Positions 7,459-14,654 of a stretch of DNA of 25,187 nt are shown one piece after another. Where the stretch lies: positions 1 to 25,187 of the forward strand of contig JACZTW010000012.1 of assembly GCA_022573485.1 (NCBI GenBank), written 5' to 3'. The notes beneath the pieces were generated by a model. It worked only from the letters and a program-made list of their open reading frames with translations, was not told where the DNA came from and made no database searches. The DNA comes from Planctomycetota bacterium (lineage in GTDB: Bacteria; Planctomycetota; Phycisphaerae; UBA1845; CAIVHJ01). Each line of letters starts with the position of its first letter. Positions within the stretch are counted from its first letter, which is position 1. Made by a program: the position numbers and the translations under genes.

Positions 7459-9086
7459 ATGTTGTTGGTGTGATCCAGGCTGATTTGAAGACCTCGCCGC
7501 TGGGAACGGCAAGCCGCCTGAGTGAGGATTTGTGCGGCGTGCCGGTCCTGACTCGGACGGTTCGACGGGCTCACGCGGCGCGCCGGCTGGATACGCTTGT
7601 GGTCGTCTGTCCGGAGGAGCAATACGAGCAAGTGTGCGCACTGGTTGACGCGGACGGTGTTGAAGTCAGAAAATTCGACGGCTCGGATTATGTCGCCGCT
7701 AAGGCGGTGCGGGTGGCGCGCAAGTGGTCCATTGAAAGCTGGCGGGGCGGCATGGGCAATTCCTGCTTTTTCGACGAGCACACACACCCTGCCCTGTGCC
7801 TGACCATCGCTGCCCAGACCGGCGCCGACGCCATTGTCAGCATCGCGGCCGGTGCACCGCTTATCGACCCACAAATGATCGACGACATCATCGATCATTT
7901 TGAGAATGAGTCGGAAAACACCAAGCTGGTGTTCGCACAGTCGCCGCCGGGCCTGTCGCCGGCGTTGTTCAGCCCTGTGCTGCTCGAGGAAGTCATCAAG
8001 GTGGGCATGTCGCCGGGCTGGGTCAACAGCTACCGTCCGGACCAGCCGCAACGCGACATGATCAACGTGCCGGCGTGCTTCCGCCCACCCATGGCCATCC
8101 AGGCTGCCTCCGGCCGACTGACTTCGGATACGCGCCGCGGGTTTGAACTGCTACAACGCCTGGCCGGCGACACCAACGGCGATGGATCGGCTGGAGCGAT
8201 TTGCCGGAAGTTGATGTCGATCCGCGAGCACGAGTCTGCGTCCCTGCCGCGCGAAGTGCAGGTTGAATTGACGACCGAAGATCAACTCAGCGGAACTATT
8301 CTGCGGCCTCGGGGCGATGTTGTCGGGCGTCGCGGCCCGCTGAATCTCGATATTCTGGCCCGCTTGCTGGAGAACCTGTGCCAGTACGATGATTCGTTAA
8401 TCGTCCTGGGTGGGTTCGGCGAACCGTTGCTCCATCCAGACTTCGAGAAGGCCCTGCAACTGTGTCGGGAGGCGAACGTCTTTGGCTTGGCGGTCCGCAC
8501 GAACGGCATGGCCATGAATGAAGACGTTGCTCGAGCGATCTGCGACAACGGCGTGGATGTCGTCCAGGTGCTTTTGGATGCCAATGACGCCGAGGGGTAC
8601 CACCGCGTGCATGGTGTGGACGCCTGGGACGACGTTGTCAAGAACATGGATGTGCTCAATCAGCTCCGCCAGTCAAGAACGCAAGTCAATCCAATCATCG
8701 CAGCCAGCCTGACCAAGTCCCGCGAGACGATCGGCACAATGGAGGCGTTCTACGACCGCTGGCTCAGCTTTTCCGGCTGGGCGGTCGTCGAAGGATACAG
8801 CCACCACGCCGGCCTGCTGGAGGATCGCCGGGTGATGAGCATGGCTCCGCCGCAGCGTCGGCCCTGTCGCCAGCTTCGCGAGCGCTGCACTGTGCTGGCC
8901 GACGGCCGCGTGGTGGGATGCGATCAGGATTTCCAGGCACAATACGTCCTGGGAGATTTGAACCGGCAGTCACTCACCGAGATTTGGCAGGGGCGCCAAT
9001 TGAATGCACTGCGAGAGGCCCACCGAGCCGGAGCGTATTCACTGCATCCAATGTGCGAAAAGTGCGACGAGTGGCATCGACCGTAA
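7455..9086 (+). CDS. SpsF-like cytidylyltransferase + radical-SAM-like + SPASM fusion with degraded motifs
   Basis: A 543-residue fusion. Residues 1-240 resemble the SpsF/CMP-sugar nucleotidyltransferase fold (VIQAD at the start, TGADAIVSI...PLIDPQMIDD near 130). Residues 265-460 resemble a radical-SAM barrel (VELTT at 270, GGFGEPLLHPDF near 320, VRTNGM near 350). Residues 470-540 are a SPASM domain with C471, C478, C489, C534 and C537 around DGRVVGCDQD. Two key motifs are broken. The nucleotidyltransferase loop (normally ARxGSxRLPGK) reads ADLKTSPLGTA. The CxxxCxxC of radical SAM reads D276, G280 and L283. ATG overlaps the DUF115 stop by four bases, implying coupled translation. It may be a pseudoenzyme, or bind its iron-sulfur cluster only through the SPASM part. 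Confidence 0.82.
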   Translation: MNVVGVIQADLKTSPLGTASRLSEDLCGVPVLTRTVRRAHAARRLDTLVVVCPEEQYEQVCALVDADGVEVRKFDGSDYVAAKAVRVARKWSIESWRGGMGNSCFFDEHTHPALCLTIAAQTGADAIVSIAAGAPLIDPQMIDDIIDHFENESENTKLVFAQSPPGLSPALFSPVLLEEVIKVGMSPGWVNSYRPDQPQRDMINVPACFRPPMAIQAASGRLTSDTRRGFELLQRLAGDTNGDGSAGAICRKLMSIREHESASLPREVQVELTTEDQLSGTILRPRGDVVGRRGPLNLDILARLLENLCQYDDSLIVLGGFGEPLLHPDFEKALQLCREANVFGLAVRTNGMAMNEDVARAICDNGVDVVQVLLDANDAEGYHRVHGVDAWDDVVKNMDVLNQLRQSRTQVNPIIAASLTKSRETIGTMEAFYDRWLSFSGWAVVEGYSHHAGLLEDRRVMSMAPPQRRPCRQLRERCTVLADGRVVGCDQDFQAQYVLGDLNRQSLTEIWQGRQLNALREAHRAGAYSLHPMCEKCDEWHRP

Positions 9087-9092
9087 AAAAAC

Positions 9093-9113
9093 GCTGAGTG
9101 CTGAGTGCTGAGG
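9093..9113. repeat. Tandem 7-base tract (CTGAGTG)
   Basis: CTGAGTGCTGAGTGCTGAGG, almost three units, in the gap between the two converging genes ending at 9086 and 9145. Confidence 0.65.
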
Positions 9114-9144
9114 GAGTCAGGATCGGGTCGGACACACGGCCCGG

Positions 9145-10029
9145 CTACGCCATGAGCATCGACTTGGCTTCGTCGCTATCTTCTTCGAGCTGTTCGCAGG
9201 CTTCTTCAATCTTCTCAGGGGTCAGATGCGCATCCTGCAAAAGCTGCGGCGTGAGTTCCGCTTCCTGTGCGCTCAGGTAAAAGCCCATTCGCCGCTCGCA
9301 ACAAATGATGTCGGCGGTCTGTACCAGCGCCACCACGTGCCGCATGTCCTCCGCCACACGAGAGGAGTCATGGTGATAGCCGACTACGGCGCGCAAGTGC
9401 CGCGGGAACTTCCATTTCGTGGCCAGCGCCATTCCGAACATGGGATGGTCCGCGCCGAAAACCTGATGTTCACACTCCAGAAACGAGTCGCCGCTCGTCT
9501 CGGTCAGCTTGATCACTTCGCCCAGCTTGTCGCCGAATGCCTGTCGTTCGACCAGGATGCCCAGATCATGAATCAGGCCGGCCAGGAAGATTTCCTCAGC
9601 TTCGGCCCGGCGCCCCGTAACGCGGGCCAGCGATCGCGACGCGACGGCCACCGCCACGCTGTGCGTCCACAGGTCGGCGGCGCTGAACTTGTCGGTGATC
9701 TTCTCGCCCTTGAACATGCGCGCGATGGACGAGGCGATGGCGATGTTCTTCACCGCGGAGAGTCCCAGCAGCACGATGGCGCGATCCACGCTGGCCACCT
9801 GCCCCGGCAGTCCGTAAAACGCTGAGTTGACCACTTTGAGCACCTTGGTGGACAGCGCGATGTCGTTCTTGATGACGTCGTGCAAGTCGCGCGCGGTGCT
9901 CTTGGGGTTCTCGACGATCTCGATAATCTTGATGGTGACCGCCGGCAAGGTCGCAATGTCACCGATCTGCGCCAATGCCTTGGCGATGATCGTCTGGGCT
10001 TCATTGGTGCTGGTCGTCGCTTCGGCCAT
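9145..10029 (-). CDS. HDOD-domain signalling protein
   Basis: A 294-residue protein consisting mainly of one HDOD domain (roughly residues 20-220). It opens with IGDIATLPAVTIKIIEIVENP and continues with IKNDIALSTKVLKVVNSAFYGLP and VDRAIVLLGLSAVKNIAI. FLAGLIHDLGIL retains an HD-like pair, and VVGYHHDSS follows. The C-terminal 60 residues are an acidic helical tail. HDOD proteins serve in bacterial signalling, often c-di-GMP or chemotaxis related, usually without catalytic activity. Start: an ATG at 10035 has GAGG touching it, while the ATG at 10029 has GAGG at a normal 7-base spacing, so 10029 is preferred. It follows neuC on the same strand after 92 bases that contain a candidate promoter. 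Confidence 0.9.
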   Translation of the reverse strand: MAEATTSTNEAQTIIAKALAQIGDIATLPAVTIKIIEIVENPKSTARDLHDVIKNDIALSTKVLKVVNSAFYGLPGQVASVDRAIVLLGLSAVKNIAIASSIARMFKGEKITDKFSAADLWTHSVAVAVASRSLARVTGRRAEAEEIFLAGLIHDLGILVERQAFGDKLGEVIKLTETSGDSFLECEHQVFGADHPMFGMALATKWKFPRHLRAVVGYHHDSSRVAEDMRHVVALVQTADIICCERRMGFYLSAQEAELTPQLLQDAHLTPEKIEEACEQLEEDSDEAKSMLMA

Positions 10030-10070
10030 GCGCATACCTCGCGGTCGTCAAATGGACAATGTGCTTGCCC

Positions 10071-10098
10071 CTTATCATCGACCCATTGGGGTCGTCAA
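10071..10098 (-). promoter_or_regulatory. Candidate sigma-70-type promoter for the HDOD gene
   Basis: On the minus strand TTGACG (10098-10093) and GATAAG (10076-10071) are separated by 16 bases, about 42 bases before the HDOD start. A short GACCC-CAAT-GGGTC dyad lies within the spacer. Match to consensus is moderate and planctomycete promoter rules are poorly known. Confidence 0.35.
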
Positions 10099-10121
10099 TA
10101 GAGAACGAAATGGATGCGCGA

Positions 10122-11288
10122 TCAGTACCTAATTCGTTTGGGTTGGATGTTATCGGACAAGTTAGGCCGTGCGAGGATGGCAGCGATTTCCGAGCCCGCC
10201 CGCCCATTGCCGTAGGCGCTGCTCCGCCGCGGCGGACCTGGGCGAATGCGCATCCGGCGTGCCTTCGAGATCGCAGCCTTGATCGCCGTCCTTGATTCCG
10301 TGCAGTCGACGACGGATCGTCCGCCGCGCAGTCGGCCGGCCTGTCGCTGCCCCACGTTGACGGCCGGCGTGCCCGCAGAATGGGCCTCAATGATTCCCGT
10401 CGACGAGTTTCCAACCAGAATCTGCACCGCCTTGAGGCACTGGAGGAATTTGAGCCGTGGAATCGACTCGACACTCACCCAGCGGCGATCTCGATCATTC
10501 TGGCGTCTTTTCTTGATGGCCCGGAGGATGCCCGAATGGCCCGCGTCGCTGTTGGGATGGATGATCAAACCGCACAGCCCGCAACGGGCCACGGCGTCCA
10601 GAATGTTGTCCATGACGCGCTGCTCTTCGTGCGGGGCTCGCCCGAGGGGATGCTGAACGATCAGGGCAATCGCGCCATCACCGGCAAATCCGAATTCGTC
10701 GGCGAGCCAGCGTGCGTGCGGCTTGGCTATGGACCGCAGGTCGTCGAGCCCCGGTGCGCCGACGACGTACACGTGTTCCGGCCATTCACCCAGCCGGATC
10801 AAACGCCGTCCGGCGTCGGGCGTGGCGGCGAAGTGGAGGTGGGCCAGTTTGGTGATCGAATGGCGAAAGGCATCGTCCAAATGCCCCGGGGCCACGTCGC
10901 CGCCGTGAATGTGGGCCAGCACCCGATTGGTCGTCGAGGCGGCCAGCGCACCGGCCAGCGCCTCGACCCGGTCGCCCAAAACGACAACGAGGTCGCTGCG
11001 AAGCCTGTCAAGCGCTCGGGCCGTACCGGACACGCCTTTGGCCAGCGCCTCTGCCTGGGCCAGGTGAGTGTCCCGCCCGGAGTGCATGGGCACGCGGGCG
11101 TCGATCCGAAACCCGTCGGCCGTAATGTCGTTGATCGTATAGCCGAATTTTCGGACGAGGTGCATCCCGGATGCGATCACTTGCAGGCGCAGCGCCTTGT
11201 GCTTTTGCACGGCCTGCATGACGGTGCGCAGCAGGCCGTATTCCGCGCGACTGCCCGTGATCACCGCCACGCTTCTCCGGGCCGCCAT
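10122..11288 (-). CDS. neuC: UDP-N-acetylglucosamine 2-epimerase, hydrolysing (NeuC/LegG type)
   Basis: A 388-residue cytoplasmic enzyme that hydrolyses and epimerises a UDP-N-acetyl sugar (UDP-GlcNAc to ManNAc in NeuC), giving the hexose acceptor for NeuB. Visible family motifs are AVITGSRAEYGLL at the N-terminus, VVVLGDRVEALAGA, AHIHGGDVAPG, IIHPNSDAGHSG and VGNSSTGIIEAHSAGTP. The frame is open a further 141 codons upstream, but that part lies inside neuB and is not protein-like. The ATG at 11288 shares one base with the neuB stop (TGATG), the signature of a coupled pair. Whether it is NeuC, LegG or PseG-like cannot be fixed; the fold is clearly the hydrolysing epimerase and not the PseG glycosyltransferase-like type. 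Confidence 0.92.
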   Translation of the reverse strand: MAARRSVAVITGSRAEYGLLRTVMQAVQKHKALRLQVIASGMHLVRKFGYTINDITADGFRIDARVPMHSGRDTHLAQAEALAKGVSGTARALDRLRSDLVVVLGDRVEALAGALAASTTNRVLAHIHGGDVAPGHLDDAFRHSITKLAHLHFAATPDAGRRLIRLGEWPEHVYVVGAPGLDDLRSIAKPHARWLADEFGFAGDGAIALIVQHPLGRAPHEEQRVMDNILDAVARCGLCGLIIHPNSDAGHSGILRAIKKRRQNDRDRRWVSVESIPRLKFLQCLKAVQILVGNSSTGIIEAHSAGTPAVNVGQRQAGRLRGGRSVVDCTESRTAIKAAISKARRMRIRPGPPRRSSAYGNGRAGSEIAAILARPNLSDNIQPKRIRY

Positions 11289-12370
11289 CAGTCCACCATG
11301 TCCCAGACGACTTGAGCGTCCGCCGCAATATCTCGCCGCGCCGTGCGGCCGACGAGCGCAGCCAAATGCTTCGGCTCGAGGCCGTTGCCTGGGCGCTTGA
11401 GCGTCAGCATGTCGGCCGTGATTCGTTCGTTTCGGCGGATCGTTCGGCTCGCCACGACGCTCTTGCGCGCCAGCGCACGAACCTCCTGCTCCACATCGGC
11501 GACGTCCCGGCGCGGTTGGCCCATCATCCGCCAGGCTGTTTCTGCGGTCTGGACGTACTGCCGGAACATCTCCGGCGTCAGGGAAAATGCATGATCCGGG
11601 CCCGTGAGTCCGCGATCCAGTGTGAAGTGCTTTTCCAGCACGCGGGCGCCGCAGGCCACCGCCAGGCCCGCGACTTCGATCGATTCGGTGTGATCGCTGT
11701 AGCCCGTCCACATCGTATAGCGGGATCGCAAATGTGCAATTGTGCTCAGCGACGCGTCGCGGGGCGCTGTCGGATAGGTGCTGACGCAGTGCAGCAGGAT
11801 GGTGCGCGCCCGGGCATCCTGCCCGGCGATGTGCGACACTGTCTCGTCGATCTCGCTCGCCCGCGAAGCCCCGGTCGAGACCAGCAGTGGGAGATTCGTG
11901 GCCAGCGCGGCATCCAGCAGCGGAAAGTTGTTGATGTCCGTCGATGCCAGCTTGATCGCTGGCGCGCCCAGGTCGACGACAAGTTGCAGGTCGTCGATAC
12001 TGAACGGCGTAGCCAGAAACGCAATGCCGACGCTTTCACAGTGCTTGGCGATTTGCTTGAAACGATCGGGGGCCAGCTCGAGGCCTTCGAGCATTTCGCG
12101 CTGAGACCGCGCAGCACCACGGGTCTGATACTCAGCCGCCTGAGCCTCGGCGGTGGCCAGCGCGCCCGCCGAAAACACCTGGAATTTGGCGGCATCGGCG
12201 CCGGCCTGATGAGCCGCGTCGATCAAGCACCGCGCTTGATCGGCATCACCGTTGTGGTTGACGCCGATCTCGGCGACGACATAGGGCTTGCTCAATGAGT
12301 CAATTTGATGCAGCCCGATGCAGATCGGGGCCGGGCAGCGCTCGATGGTGTCCTTCAGGATCGCGTCCAT
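11288..12370 (-). CDS. neuB: N-acetylneuraminate / nonulosonic acid synthase
   Basis: A 360-residue PEP-dependent synthase that condenses an N-acyl hexosamine with phosphoenolpyruvate to give a nine-carbon sugar acid. The N-terminal TIM barrel begins with YVVAEIGVNHNGDADQA, then DAAKFQVFS, FLATPFSIDDL, KLASTDINNFPLL, STGASRASEI and HCVSTYPT. The barrel ends near ARVLEKHFTLDRGLTGPDHAFSL. The last 60 residues are the antifreeze-like SAF domain (VVASRTIRRNERITADMLTLKRPG). The ATG at 12370 has AAGGA six bases upstream on the minus strand, so it is preferred to the GTG-led extension to 12418. It is translationally linked to neuC. Repeat copy C lies about 15-25 bases upstream of the start. Confidence 0.94.
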   Translation of the reverse strand: MDAILKDTIERCPAPICIGLHQIDSLSKPYVVAEIGVNHNGDADQARCLIDAAHQAGADAAKFQVFSAGALATAEAQAAEYQTRGAARSQREMLEGLELAPDRFKQIAKHCESVGIAFLATPFSIDDLQLVVDLGAPAIKLASTDINNFPLLDAALATNLPLLVSTGASRASEIDETVSHIAGQDARARTILLHCVSTYPTAPRDASLSTIAHLRSRYTMWTGYSDHTESIEVAGLAVACGARVLEKHFTLDRGLTGPDHAFSLTPEMFRQYVQTAETAWRMMGQPRRDVADVEQEVRALARKSVVASRTIRRNERITADMLTLKRPGNGLEPKHLAALVGRTARRDIAADAQVVWDMVD

Positions 12371-12384
12371 GCAAGTCCTTTCAC

Positions 12385-12580
12385 CCGAATTTCTAGCCAC
12401 AAAGGCACCAAGACACAAAGAAAAGAAATAGAAGTACTCAGCACTGCGATATCAGCCAATGACGCATGAAATCTGTTCATTACAGACTGTTTACGTCTGA
12501 GATCAGTAAGAACGATATAACTTCTTTTGCTTGGTGCCTTTGTGTCTTCGTGGCAAAAACAAACCTGAGCAATACGAGCT
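12385..12580. repeat. MITE-like element, copy C
   Basis: Core from about 12396 (GCCACAAAGGCACCAAG) to 12554 (TTGGTGCCTTTGTGTCTT then CGTGGC). The interior matches copy B in the same orientation (CGATATCAGCC, ATGAAA, ACTGTTTACGTCTGAGAT, GATATAAC). The outer similarity on the right (AAACCTGAGCAATACGAG) also matches copies A and B. It occupies the gap between neuB and the sigma gene and forms the neuB leader. Confidence 0.8.
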
Positions 12581-12600
12581 TCACGCGCAGGACAAGCCCT

Positions 12601-12613
12601 GTGGATACTCCAC
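12601..12613. repeat. Short hairpin between sigma gene and repeat C
   Basis: GTGGATACTCCAC is a 5-bp inverted repeat with a 3-base loop about 50 bases past the sigma factor stop. There is no T-run, so only a weak terminator candidate. Confidence 0.25.
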
Positions 12614-12661
12614 GCCGTGTGAAAAGGCAACATCATTTCAGGGAGAGAGTGCGGAGCCGAT

Positions 12662-14344
12662 TCAAGCGGCGTGAACGTGGTCGGCCAGAGAGGGCGAGAG
12701 TACGCGCTTCAGCTTGGCGAGGGCGCGCTTCTCGATCTGGCGGATGCGCTCTTTGGTCACGCCGAATCGATTGCCCAATTGTTGGAGCGTGATCGGCGCG
12801 GTGTCGTCGCCCAGGCCGAAGTGGCAAGTCAGGATCTCGCGTTCCCGCTCATTGAGGTGCTTAAGCCCCTTGGACAAAGCAGCGCGGAGGCCATCGACCT
12901 CGGCGGAGCCGTGGGCGGCTTCCGCCTCGCTGCGGTCGGGCGCGATCTCCAGCAATTCGTCGCGGCCGGTCACATAGCGTGTGTAACGCTGACGCTCTTC
13001 CGGGATCGTGCGGGCGAAATTCTTCATGATCGCCCAACTGGCGTACGTGCTGAGCTTGAAGCCGCGCGAGAAATCGAATCGCTCGATGGCCCGCATCAGC
13101 GACATGTTCCCGTCGCTGATCAGTTCGAACATGTTCACGTCGCGGCGCAGGTGGCGATTGGCGATGCTGACCACCAGCCGCAGATTCGCCCGAATGATGC
13201 GGTTCTGGAAGGCGTCGGCCTTGCCGAGCAGGTCGTTGATGGTGTTGAGCTGTCGCTTGCGCGCGGTGCAGGGCTCCAATTCCTGGATCATTCGGGAGGC
13301 GCGGTACTTGCAATAGTTGTAGCGCCGGAACAGATCCACCTCTTGCTCATGGGTCAACAGCGGCACTTCATACAGCGCTTTCAAGTACGCCGGAGCGGAT
13401 GACGGCGCCGATGTGGCCTCGCCGGATCCGCCGGAGCTTTGCGGTTCGGGGCCATCCATGACTCGACGTTTGGCGTCTGGACTGTCGAATTCGGGATGAT
13501 AGACATAAGTCAGTTTGCGGTTGATCAGCTCATAGGCCCGCATCTCCGTGCCAATGCGCTCCACTTTGGCGCGCGACAGCCCGTGCTGCTTGGCAATCCG
13601 TGTGGTGTCGGCACCCTGAGCGAGGGCGGTGTAAATCACATTGTAGCAGTCCGGCACTTTCGGCCGCCCGTTCGAGTCAAACAGTGCCGCTTCCGGAGAA
13701 TTCGTGTCGTGCCGGCGGAGCGTATAGCGAATGGTCTCTACTGCCCGCCCGGTCTCTTCCGAGATGCTCCGCGCAACATCCTGGAACTTCAAGCGGCAGT
13801 CCGCAACCAGTTCGCGGGCGCGCTCGATTATTTTGTCCCGTTCGTCGGCGGTCAATTGGCGGAAGGCGCCGCCGCGGAGAACCAGCTCGCGGTTGTGGGC
13901 CACGAAGCGCTGCAAAGCCCGCTCCGTGAAGATCAGGCGATAGACCTTATCTCTATCGAGCACGCGCAAGCCCGACAGGCCGCGCTGCCGCCAGCGCGAG
14001 ATGGTCTTCATGCTGACACTCAGCCGGCGCGACAGCTCCGCCTGTGTCTGGAACGGCACGTCAATCGCCGTCAGCGGGATGGCCGCCGATTGGGACAAGT
14101 GCTCGATCAGGCGCACCAATTGCTCAATGAGCATGTCGCCGTTGATCGCTGCTTTTTGGGAGGGCTTATGGGGTCGGTAGCCGGTCAAGTGAAAGCAAAC
14201 AAAGTCGTAGGGGTAGGATTTTTCGGGGTCCACCAGTTCCAGAACCCGCTCCGCACCGGCGATCTGGCTCAATCGCAGCCGACGCGGAGACAGCGTCAAT
14301 TGGTGGGCAAGCTCAGCGATGTCCGCGTTTTTGTATTTCGGCAT
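12662..14344 (-). CDS. Sigma-70 family RNA polymerase sigma factor with N-terminal HTH domains
   Basis: A 560-residue protein. The sigma core is in the C-terminal half. Region 1.2 is YEVPLLTHEQEVDLFRR near residue 325. Region 2 is NLRLVVSIANRH followed by MFELISDGNMSLMRAIERFD and FKLSTYASWAIMKN. Region 4 is LNEREREILTCHFGLG followed by RFGVTKERIRQIEKRALAKL. Ahead of it are three HTH-like segments. The first is a MerR/excisionase-like unit near 120-165 (QAELSRRLSVSMKTISRWRQ). The second is near 195-225 (FQDVARSISEETGRAVETIR). The third is near 245-270 (TTRIAKQHGLSRAKVERIG). Such extended sigma factors are known from planctomycetes. It is a primary-like (group 2/3) factor and not ECF. No clear ribosome site is seen before the ATG. 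A palindrome lies 50 bases upstream. Confidence 0.92.
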   Translation of the reverse strand: MPKYKNADIAELAHQLTLSPRRLRLSQIAGAERVLELVDPEKSYPYDFVCFHLTGYRPHKPSQKAAINGDMLIEQLVRLIEHLSQSAAIPLTAIDVPFQTQAELSRRLSVSMKTISRWRQRGLSGLRVLDRDKVYRLIFTERALQRFVAHNRELVLRGGAFRQLTADERDKIIERARELVADCRLKFQDVARSISEETGRAVETIRYTLRRHDTNSPEAALFDSNGRPKVPDCYNVIYTALAQGADTTRIAKQHGLSRAKVERIGTEMRAYELINRKLTYVYHPEFDSPDAKRRVMDGPEPQSSGGSGEATSAPSSAPAYLKALYEVPLLTHEQEVDLFRRYNYCKYRASRMIQELEPCTARKRQLNTINDLLGKADAFQNRIIRANLRLVVSIANRHLRRDVNMFELISDGNMSLMRAIERFDFSRGFKLSTYASWAIMKNFARTIPEERQRYTRYVTGRDELLEIAPDRSEAEAAHGSAEVDGLRAALSKGLKHLNEREREILTCHFGLGDDTAPITLQQLGNRFGVTKERIRQIEKRALAKLKRVLSPSLADHVHAA

Positions 14345-14374
14345 GTCTGGTTGGGTACCCTGCTGTTACAGCCG

Positions 14375-14409
14375 ATAATACCGCCCGGCAGTCACACCGC
14401 CGGCGGTGT
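14375..14409 (-). promoter_or_regulatory. Candidate promoter and operator of the sigma factor gene
   Basis: The perfect 16-base palindrome ACACCGCCGGCGGTGT spans 14394-14409. A TATTAT (-10-like) lies at 14380-14375 on the minus strand, about 31 bases before the start codon. The palindrome covers the place of the -35 box, an arrangement suited to a dimeric regulator. No recognisable -35 sequence is present. The call is positional inference. Confidence 0.4.
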
Positions 14410-14654
14410 CTGAGTACGCGTCCAATCGGCAGAAACCCTGTTTGCGGAGCCGGTCGCGGACGCCGGGTGATCCACATCCACCAAGCGACCCTTCGCAGTT
14501 CCACTGTCTATATACTATCGCCCGGGCAGCTTAATTCAAGCCAGTCGATCCCAACGCCGCCCGATGCAACCATAAACCATTGCAAATCAATGAGTAGCGT
14601 CTCGTGCCGCCTGCAGAAGTTCCTTCATTGTATCCGCAGGCCAAGGCTGGATGG
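14410..14654. other. Intergenic region upstream of the sigma promoter, no gene seen
   Basis: The full gap 14345-14654 (310 bases) holds the sigma leader and the palindrome. In the remainder I see no credible ORF on either strand. ATACTATCGCCCGG at 14512-14525 recurs exactly at 16751-16764. A TATATAC string precedes it. No terminator with a T-run was found for the upstream coiled-coil gene. Confidence 0.5.

Noticed and set aside
4744..9113. Heptad tracts as a CRISPR array
   Set aside because: Units are 7 bases with no spacers and the tracts are scattered; no cas genes are present.
11289..11711. 141-codon N-terminal extension of neuC
   Set aside because: Lies wholly inside neuB, is Arg/Gly/Pro-rich, and the ATG at 11288 sits in a TGATG junction with the family N-terminus directly after it.
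11312..12298. 328-codon plus-strand open frame opposite neuB
   Set aside because: Composition typical of a shadow frame; neuB on the other strand is unmistakable.
13439..14413. 324-codon plus-strand open frame opposite the sigma factor
   Set aside because: No domain, and the sigma regions on the minus strand account for the sequence.
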